In this document: piece by piece, positions 57,982-64,000 of the stretch
Numbering within the stretch: the first letter of the stretch is position 1
Layout: every line of letters begins with the position of its first letter
Source of the DNA: Thioalkalivibrio sp. ALE31
GTDB lineage: Bacteria > Pseudomonadota > Gammaproteobacteria > Ectothiorhodospirales > Ectothiorhodospiraceae
DNA: 64,000 nucleotides
Direction of reading: 5' to 3'
Assembly: GCF_000377405.1 (NCBI RefSeq)
Contig: NZ_KB905021.1
Location: 210,038 to 274,037, forward strand
Position numbers and translations under genes: made by a program
The notes under the pieces: model-generated
What the model was told of the DNA's origin: nothing
The model's database searches: none
What the model saw: the letters and a program-made list of their open reading frames with translations, nothing else

Positions 57982-58647
57982 ATGGTCGAGGGGGCGGGCG
58001 AACTCCCGGTCGCGCTCCGCGTGCTGTCCGCCGTGCTGCTGGGCCTCGGCATGCTGGTGATGCTCCGGCGCATGCCCTGGGAGGCCTTCTTCGTGCCCGG
58101 TCGCGCGCAGCTGTTCGTGATCGCCACGCTGTGCCTGCTGCTGATCTGGAGCCTGCGGGCGCAGACGCTCGATGGCCTCGCCCTGCACTTCCTTGGCATG
58201 ACCACCGTGACCCTGATGTTCGGCTGGCAGCTGGCGATCCTGATGGTGTTTCTGGTGGTGGCGACCCTGGGCCTGTTCGGCGCCCTGCCGCTGGCGGCCT
58301 TCCCGCTGACGGTCCTGCTGGCCGGCATCCTGCCGGTCGCGGTCACCTGGGGGTTGCTGCGGCTGTCCCAGAACTACCTGCCCGCGCACATGTTCATCTA
58401 CCTGTATGCCGTGGGCTTCCTCGGCGGCGCGCTTTCGGTGGTGGCGACCGTGCTGGCCTCAGCGGCGATCTACGGCCTGTTCACCGAGCTGGCCTGGGTC
58501 GACATCTATCGCGACTACCTTCGCTACCTGGCATTGCTGGTGCTGCCCGAGGCGGTGGTCAACGGGATCGTGATTACCGGGCTGGTGATGGTGCGCCCCG
58601 AGTGGCTGGCGACCTGGTCGGACGAGCGCTACATCCACGGCCGCTGA
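57982..58647 (+). CDS. CbiM-like energy-coupling-factor permease family protein
   Basis: A 221-residue integral membrane protein with about six hydrophobic segments. The pattern (short helices, LPAHMFIYLYAVGFLGGALSV, LPEAVVNGIVITGLVMVRPEWL) resembles the CbiM/ECF S-component fold annotated in many gammaproteobacteria without a known substrate. The N-terminal His needed for Ni/Co binding in true CbiM is absent, and no ATPase or T-component is adjacent. It starts 3 bases after the methyltransferase stop. Confidence 0.7.
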   Translation: MVEGAGELPVALRVLSAVLLGLGMLVMLRRMPWEAFFVPGRAQLFVIATLCLLLIWSLRAQTLDGLALHFLGMTTVTLMFGWQLAILMVFLVVATLGLFGALPLAAFPLTVLLAGILPVAVTWGLLRLSQNYLPAHMFIYLYAVGFLGGALSVVATVLASAAIYGLFTELAWVDIYRDYLRYLALLVLPEAVVNGIVITGLVMVRPEWLATWSDERYIHGR

Positions 58648-58790
58648 GGCCGAGAATGGCCTGGTGCCGCGCTGCAGGGATGCCCCTGTTTGATTCTGTG
58701 TTAATGCAGCATTCAGGAACACCCTGCTACCGTTCGCTTCAAGACAGGGCGATGACCCTGTCCAGGATCGTGAACGAGGAGACCACAACA

Positions 58791-59114
58791 ATGAAAACCA
58801 AGCTGTTCGTGCTGGCCGGTATCGCCGGCAGTGTCCTGATGCTGTCCACCATGGCGCAGGCCGCCGACATCCAGGCCGGTCAGTCCAAGTACCAGAACAC
58901 CTGCGCCAGCTGCCACGGCGCGCAGGGTCAGGGCCAGGCGATCTTCCCGGCGCTGGCCGGCAAGGACGCCGACTACCTGACCGACAAGCTGGAGCGCTAT
59001 CGCGCCGGCGAGGAGGTGGGTGACCACACGGCCCTGATGCGTCCTCAGGCCCAGGGGTTGAGCGATGACGACATCGCCAATCTGTCCAGCTACATGGCGG
59101 CCGAGTTCAACTGA
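58791..59114 (+). CDS. Class I cytochrome c, periplasmic
   Basis: A 107-residue monohaem cytochrome. A signal peptide (1-24, AQA-AD) exports it. Haem binding is CASCH (Cys38, Cys41, His42), and Met83 in ALMRPQA is the likely sixth ligand. Short c553/c5-like proteins of this kind shuttle electrons to oxidases or from sulfur-compound dehydrogenases. A GAGGAG ribosome site is upstream and a strong terminator follows. Confidence 0.94.
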   Translation: MKTKLFVLAGIAGSVLMLSTMAQAADIQAGQSKYQNTCASCHGAQGQGQAIFPALAGKDADYLTDKLERYRAGEEVGDHTALMRPQAQGLSDDDIANLSSYMAAEFN

Positions 59115-59148
59115 TCCGGGCGCACTGCCGCTGGCAGGCGAGACCGCG

Positions 59149-59180
59149 ACGGGCCGGGGGTTTTCCCCCGGCCCGTTTGC
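59149..59180 (+). terminator. Rho-independent terminator after the cytochrome c gene
   Basis: GGGCCGGGGG and CCCCCGGCCC form a perfect 10-base-pair stem around TTTT, followed by GTTTGCGTT. The stem is strong, the T-tract weak. Confidence 0.7.
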
Positions 59181-59304
59181 GTTGGAGGGCGCGTCACATG
59201 CGTCGCCTTTTGCCTGGCATGGCGGCATCCGGTAAAGTTTCGCGGTTCCGAGAGCGTGGCCGATGGTCGGCCCCGCTATCCCAGAGATTCCTGCGAGGCT
59301 TTCC

Positions 59305-59994
59305 ATGGCACAACCCGATTTTATCGCCCCGTCCATCCTGTCCGCCGATTTCGCCCGTCTGGGCGAGGAAGTCGACAACGTCCTGGCCGCCGGGGCCGAC
59401 ACCGTCCACTTCGACGTGATGGACAACCACTACGTGCCGAACCTGACCATTGGCCCGCTGGTCTGCGATGCCCTGCGCAAGCACGGCGTGACCGCGCCGA
59501 TCGACGTGCACCTGATGGTCAAGCCGGTGGATCGCATCATCCCGGACTTCGCCCAGGCCGGTGCCAGCTACATCACCTTCCACCCGGAGGCCTCCGACCA
59601 CATCGACCGCACCCTGCAGCTGATCCACTCCGAGGGCTGCAAGGCCGGACTGGTGTTCAACCCGGCCACGCCGCTGTCCTATCTCGAGTACGTGATGGAC
59701 AAGGTCGACATGATCCTGCTGATGTCGGTGAACCCGGGCTTTGGTGGCCAGAAGTTCATCCCGAACACCCTCGACAAGCTGCGCGCCGCGCGCAAGATGA
59801 TCGACGACTCCGGGCGTGACATCCGCCTCGAGATCGACGGCGGCGTGAAGGCCGACAACATCCGCGAGATCAAGGCCGCCGGGGCCGACACCTTCGTCGC
59901 CGGGTCCGCGATCTTCGGTGCCGGCAGCGACTCCGATCCGAACCGCTACGACAGCATCATCCAGCAGATGCGCGACGAGCTGGCCAAGGCCTGA
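59305..59994 (+). CDS. rpe: Ribulose-phosphate 3-epimerase
   Basis: A 229-residue TIM-barrel enzyme of the pentose-phosphate and Calvin cycles. [51 protein letters not shown] and [11 protein letters not shown] carry the metal and phosphate sites. Start ATG 59305. gph follows after 23 bases, a coupling common in autotrophs. Confidence 0.97.
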   Translation: MAQPDFIAPSILSADFARLGEEVDNVLAAGADTVHFDVMDNHYVPNLTIGPLVCDALRKHGVTAPIDVHLMVKPVDRIIPDFAQAGASYITFHPEASDHIDRTLQLIHSEGCKAGLVFNPATPLSYLEYVMDKVDMILLMSVNPGFGGQKFIPNTLDKLRAARKMIDDSGRDIRLEIDGGVKADNIREIKAAGADTFVAGSAIFGAGSDSDPNRYDSIIQQMRDELAKA

Positions 59995-60017
59995 ATCGAC
60001 GGCCACTGGAGACCGGG

Positions 60018-60701
60018 ATGTCCCTGAAACGCCCCCGCATGATCCTGATCGACCTGGACGGCACGCTGATCGACAGCGTGCCGGACCTGGCCTACAGCGT
60101 GGACGCGATGATGCGCGAACTGGGGCTGCCCGAACGTGGCGAGCCGGCCGTGCGCAACTGGGTCGGCAACGGGGTGGAACGGCTGGTCAAGCGGGCGTTG
60201 GTGAACGACCTCGAGGGCGAGCCGGACCCGGAGGCCTTCGAGCGGGCGCTGCCCGTCTTCATGCGCATCTACCAGGAGAACACCGCCGGGCGCTCGCCAC
60301 TGTACCCGGGCGTGCGCGAGGGGCTGGACCAGCTGAAGGCCGCGGGCTTCCGCCTGGGCTGCGTGACCAACAAGGCCGAGCGCTTCACGGTGCCGCTGCT
60401 GCGCGAGAAGGGCATCCTCGACGACTTCGAGATCGTGGTCGCCGGCGACGCCCTGCCGCAGAAGAAACCGGACCCGGCGCCGCTGCTGCATGCGGCGAAG
60501 GAGTTGGGTGTAGACCCCTCCGAGGCGCTGATGGTCGGGGACTCGAAGAGCGACGTGAAGGCGGCACGCGCGGCCGGCTTCCAGATCGTCTGCATGACCT
60601 ACGGCTACAATCACGGCGACGACATCCGCGACGAGAACCCGGACGCGGTTCTCGACCGGCTGGACGAGCTGCCCGGACTGCTGCCCGCTCGGGCGGCCTA
60701 G
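60018..60701 (+). CDS. gph: Phosphoglycolate phosphatase
   Basis: A 227-residue HAD-superfamily phosphatase. The nucleophile is Asp12 in LIDLDGTLIDS; CVTNKAERF is motif II, KKPDPAPLLHAAKELG motif III, and MVGDSKSDVKAARAAG motif IV. In an autotroph it removes 2-phosphoglycolate formed by RuBisCO oxygenation. It sits between rpe and trpE, the common Gph neighbourhood. Confidence 0.93.
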   Translation: MSLKRPRMILIDLDGTLIDSVPDLAYSVDAMMRELGLPERGEPAVRNWVGNGVERLVKRALVNDLEGEPDPEAFERALPVFMRIYQENTAGRSPLYPGVREGLDQLKAAGFRLGCVTNKAERFTVPLLREKGILDDFEIVVAGDALPQKKPDPAPLLHAAKELGVDPSEALMVGDSKSDVKAARAAGFQIVCMTYGYNHGDDIRDENPDAVLDRLDELPGLLPARAA

Positions 60702-60715
60702 GGAAACACGGACCC

Positions 60716-60763
60716 ATGATTGCAACGGACCGGACAACGGAGCGATGGCGAGACGGCGAATGA
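60716..60763 (+). CDS. Possible trp leader peptide (uncertain)
   Basis: A 15-codon open frame upstream of trp[16 protein letters not shown], with a single Trp codon, followed by an ACGGCG/CGCCGT stem-loop. Position and size fit a trp leader. Against it: one Trp codon only, weak ribosome site and no T-run before trpE. Confidence 0.2.
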   Translation: MIATDRTTERWRDGE

Positions 60764-60803
60764 TCCGCCGCGCCGTCCGTCCCCCTTGTCAGGAACCGTT
60801 GTG

Positions 60804-62291
60804 ATGACCCCCGAACAGTTCGATCAGCTGGCCCGCGAGGGCTATAACCGCATCCCGCTGGTGCGCGAGGTCCTGGCGGATCTCGAAACCCCGCTGTCCA
60901 TCTTCCTGAAGCTGGCCAACCGGCCGTACTCCTACCTGTTCGAGTCGGTGCAGGGCGGGGAGCGCTGGGGTCGGTATTCCTTTATCGGGCTGCCGGCACG
61001 CACCCGCGTGCGGGTGCACGGCCATGACATCACGGTGGAGACCGATGGCGAGGTGGTCGAACAGACCACGGAGACCGACCCGCTGGCCTGGGTCGAGGCC
61101 TACCAGGCGCGCTTCAAGGTGGCCGAACTGCCGGGCCTGCCGCGCTTCACCGGTGGTCTGGTCGGCTATTTCGGGTTCGAGACCGTGCGCCTGATCGAGC
61201 CGCGCCTGGAAGGCCCGGAAAAGCCCGATGCCCTGGGGCTGCCGGACATCCTGCTGATGGTCTCGGAGGAGGTCGTGGTCTACGACAACCTCTCCGGCCG
61301 GCTGTACCTGGTGGTGCACGCCGATGCGACCCAGGCCGATGGCCAGGCCGTGGCGGCCACGCGTCTGGATGAGCTGGAGACCCGTCTGGGCGAGCCCCTG
61401 GTGCCCCCGGAGGATCCGCCGCATCCGCATGCGGTGCCGGAGTACGTGCCGGGCTGGTCGGCCGAGGGCTTCCAGACCGCGGTCGCGCGGGCGCAGGAAT
61501 ACATCATGGACGGCGACGTGATGCAGGTGGTGCTGGCGCAGCGCATGAGCGTGCCATTCTCCGCGCCGCCGCTGGACCTGTACCGCGCCCTGCGCGCGCT
61601 GAACCCCTCGCCGTACATGTACTACCTGGACCTGGACGACCACCACGTGGTCGGGGCCTCGCCGGAGATTCTGGTGCGCCTGGAGGACGACCGCGTGACC
61701 GTGCGCCCGATCGCCGGCACCCGCCCGCGCGGGCGCACCGAAGAGGAGGACCGCGCGCTGGAGGCCGAACTGCTGGCCGACCCGAAGGAGCGCGCCGAGC
61801 ACCTGATGCTGATCGACCTCGGACGCAACGACGTTGGCCGGGTCTGCGAGATCGGCTCGGTGGAGGTGACCGACACCATGAGCATCGAGCGCTATTCGCA
61901 CGTGATGCACATCGTCTCCAACGTGGAGGGCCGACTGGCCCCGGGGCACTCGCCGATGGATGTGCTGCGCGCGACCTTCCCCGCCGGGACGGTCTCCGGT
62001 GCGCCGAAGATCCGGGCACTGGAGATCATCGACGAGTTGGAACCGGTCAAGCGCGGCCCGTACTCCGGCGCGGTCGGCTACCTCTCCTGGTCCGGCAACA
62101 TGGACACCGCGATCGCCATCCGCACGGCCGTGCTGCACGACGGCGAGCTGCATATCCAGGCCGGGGCCGGCGTGGTGCACGACTCGGTACCCGAGAGCGA
62201 GTGGCAGGAGACCCTGAACAAGGGACGTGCGGTGGTGCGCGCGGCCGAGACCGCCCTGGGTGGCCTGGGGCCCCGGCGCCACCGCGACTGA
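60804..62291 (+). CDS. trpE: Anthranilate synthase component I
   Basis: A 495-residue chorismate-using enzyme. Feedback-site LLESVQGG-type motif reads [19 protein letters not shown]. Catalytic blocks are [35 protein letters not shown] and [16 protein letters not shown]. Start ATG 60804. It works with TrpG (63240-63833), from which it is separated by an unrelated hydrolase gene. Confidence 0.96.
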   Translation: MTPEQFDQLAREGYNRIPLVREVLADLETPLSIFLKLANRPYSYLFESVQGGERWGRYSFIGLPARTRVRVHGHDITVETDGEVVEQTTETDPLAWVEAYQARFKVAELPGLPRFTGGLVGYFGFETVRLIEPRLEGPEKPDALGLPDILLMVSEEVVVYDNLSGRLYLVVHADATQADGQAVAATRLDELETRLGEPLVPPEDPPHPHAVPEYVPGWSAEGFQTAVARAQEYIMDGDVMQVVLAQRMSVPFSAPPLDLYRALRALNPSPYMYYLDLDDHHVVGASPEILVRLEDDRVTVRPIAGTRPRGRTEEEDRALEAELLADPKERAEHLMLIDLGRNDVGRVCEIGSVEVTDTMSIERYSHVMHIVSNVEGRLAPGHSPMDVLRATFPAGTVSGAPKIRALEIIDELEPVKRGPYSGAVGYLSWSGNMDTAIAIRTAVLHDGELHIQAGAGVVHDSVPESEWQETLNKGRAVVRAAETALGGLGPRRHRD

Positions 62292-62302
62292 GAGGGCCAA
62301 CT

Positions 62303-63097
62303 ATGCGCGGCCGCCTTCGCATCTTGTTGCTGGCGCTGCTGGTATGGCTGCTACCGGGGCTGGCGGCGGCGCAGATCGTGGTGCTGGTGCCCGGTGGCTG
62401 GGATCGCGGCGACGGCTTTCGCCATGCCGGCGTCACCGCGGCCCTGAACGCCGCCGGGTATGCCGATGGAGGCCGGGCTCGGCCGGAGGCCCCCTGGTTC
62501 GATCGTGCTCCCGACCCGGCCCCGCGCCAGTTCTATACCGTGGACCTGCCGGCGGGCGGAGTGCCGCCCGAGCGCGCGCGGGCGCTGGGTCAGGTCGTCG
62601 AGGCCCTGGCGCGGCGCCATCCGGGGCAGGAACTGGTGCTGGTCGGGCATTCCAGTGGCGGTGTTGTGGCGCGCGAGCTGCTGGTGCGCCAGCCGCACCC
62701 GGCAATCTCCACTCTGGTGACGTTTTCCGCTCCGCATGCGGGGAGCGGCTGGTCCGCCCTGGCGCGTTCGGTGACGGATGCGCTGGCCGATTCGGCCCTG
62801 GGGTTGTATGCCCCGTTTATCGGGATCGAGGGTATGCACCGGCGCGAGGGTCTCTGGGGGCCGGAGGGCACCTCGCCGGATGCGGCCCACCTCGAGTGGC
62901 TGAATACGCGGGAACACCCGCCCATCCGCTACGTGTCGGTGGTGCGCCTGGCCGACCCGTGGGTGGATGCGGCCAGTCAGGACATGAATCGTCTCCCGGC
63001 CCTGCGCGGCCGGGCGCATACCCTGCCGAGCCCCGGCGGGCACCGGCTGGAGGCCGCCGACGGCACCCTGCTGGCCGCGCTGCTGTTGCCGCGATGA
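62303..63097 (+). CDS. Alpha/beta hydrolase, exported
   Basis: A 264-residue protein with a signal peptide (1-23, AAA-Q). The nucleophile elbow is GHSSGG (Ser117), and LVLVGHSSGGVVARELLV is typical of the fold. DGTLL and a late Pro-Gly-Gly-His near residue 247 offer a candidate catalytic His. Substrate unknown; esterase or lipase-like. It begins 11 bases after trpE and is therefore set inside the trpE-trpG transcript. Confidence 0.8.
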   Translation: MRGRLRILLLALLVWLLPGLAAAQIVVLVPGGWDRGDGFRHAGVTAALNAAGYADGGRARPEAPWFDRAPDPAPRQFYTVDLPAGGVPPERARALGQVVEALARRHPGQELVLVGHSSGGVVARELLVRQPHPAISTLVTFSAPHAGSGWSALARSVTDALADSALGLYAPFIGIEGMHRREGLWGPEGTSPDAAHLEWLNTREHPPIRYVSVVRLADPWVDAASQDMNRLPALRGRAHTLPSPGGHRLEAADGTLLAALLLPR

Positions 63098-63175
63098 GCG
63101 TGCCGGGTTTCGCCAGCGCCCATGCGGTTGCGGGCCGGCGGACCCGGGGCCGGGTTATGCTGGGCCCTGTCCGCT

Positions 63176-63203
63176 CTACGCGCGTGAACATCGATTCGCG
63201 TAG
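63176..63203. promoter_or_regulatory. Inverted repeat upstream of trpG
   Basis: CTACGCG and CGCGTAG form a perfect 7-base inverted repeat with a 14-base spacer, with CCGC/CGG extending it imperfectly outward. It lies 37 bases before the trpG start codon in a 142-base gap. Operator or RNA hairpin; function unknown. Confidence 0.35.
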
Positions 63204-63239
63204 CGGTCCTGTTTCCTCCGTTCTGCAGGGACGTTCGAC

Positions 63240-63829
<590 letters not shown>

Positions 63830-63833
<4 letters not shown>

Positions 63834-64000
63834 CCCAGACTCGACGCACCCGGTGGCGCTTCGCGTTGCTGGTGGCGCCGCTGTCGATGCTGGCGCCGTT
63901 CTCGCTGGACACCTATCTGCCCTCGTTCCCGGCGATGGCGGAGGCCCTGCGGGTCGACTCCGGCGCGATGCAGGCGACCCTGTCGGCGTACCTGGTCGCC
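63830..64000 (+). CDS. Bcr/CflA family MFS drug exporter, N-terminus (partial)
   Basis: 57 codons before the window ends. Starts GTG in a GTGA overlap with the trpG stop. The translation has a basic start, a first membrane helix, then [17 protein letters not shown] and ATLSAYLVA, the conserved first helix pair of Bcr/CflA exporters. The rest is outside. Confidence 0.8.

Noticed and set aside
58670-58700. TTGATTCTGTGTTAA upstream of the cytochrome c gene as an FNR/Anr site
   Set aside because: Only the left half matches the TTGAT-N4-ATCAA consensus.

Overview
The window is GC-rich, gene-dense chromosomal DNA from a gammaproteobacterium. Gene order from proC to chpC (proC, yggS, pilT, pilU, then on the other strand pyrC', pyrB, pyrR, ruvX, algH, tonB, gshB, then pilG-pilH-pilI-pilJ-chpA-chpC) is the arrangement I know from Pseudomonas and relatives. 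A transketolase-gap-pgk-pyk-fba cluster of the kind found in Calvin-cycle autotrophs, rpe next to phosphoglycolate phosphatase, a BCCT betaine-type carrier and very acidic proteins together suggest a halophilic autotroph of the Ectothiorhodospiraceae/Thioalkalivibrio type. That placement is inference. No rRNA, tRNA, CRISPR array, prophage or complete insertion sequence was seen.

Layout. 0-6 kb: start of ftsY, divergent from a catalytic/non-catalytic M16 peptidase pair, rsmD, a BCCT carrier and a beta-hydroxyacid dehydrogenase. 6.2-15.1 kb: rpmE behind a DnaA-box-like pair, a degenerate nuclease-fold protein, an M48 lipoprotein protease, malic enzyme, malate dehydrogenase, a 5'-3' exonuclease, a DUF1007 protein, rluE and slt. 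15.1-17.3 kb is the accessory pocket: a divergent truncated hemoglobin/fructosamine-kinase pair bracketed by two copies of a dispersed inverted-repeat element, then a 316-bp MITE-like element beside proC. 17.3-22.4 kb: proC, yggS and three tandem pilus-retraction ATPases. 22.4-31.2 kb is a minus-strand run of tightly packed genes: gshB, a flavinylation trio (apbE, NusG-II, Gx transporter), tonB, algH, ruvX, pyrR, pyrB, an inactive-looking pyrC' and a PyrK-like iron-sulfur flavoprotein. 31.3-41.2 kb is the pilus chemotaxis (Chp) operon with a good sigma70 promoter. 41.2-45.7 kb: rsmE and the methyl cycle (metF, ahcY, metK), with an SAH riboswitch before ahcY. 46-53 kb: central carbon/Calvin genes. 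53-59 kb: a SYLF protein, bioD, purC, a third repeat copy, purE-purK, a methyltransferase, a CbiM-like membrane protein and cytochrome c. 59-64 kb: rpe, gph, trpE, an alpha/beta hydrolase, trpG and the start of a Bcr/CflA exporter.

How the parts fit. Type IV pilus retraction motors and their chemosensory controller flank the pyr/gsh block. The methyl cycle is set up so that SAH should switch on its own hydrolase. The carbon genes form an almost continuous triose-phosphate module. The most unusual items are the ApbE/NusG-II/Gx-transporter trio set inside an otherwise conserved block, the PyrK-like protein attached to a pseudo-dihydroorotase, and the repeat-bracketed globin/fructosamine-kinase pair with its neighbouring MITE-like element.
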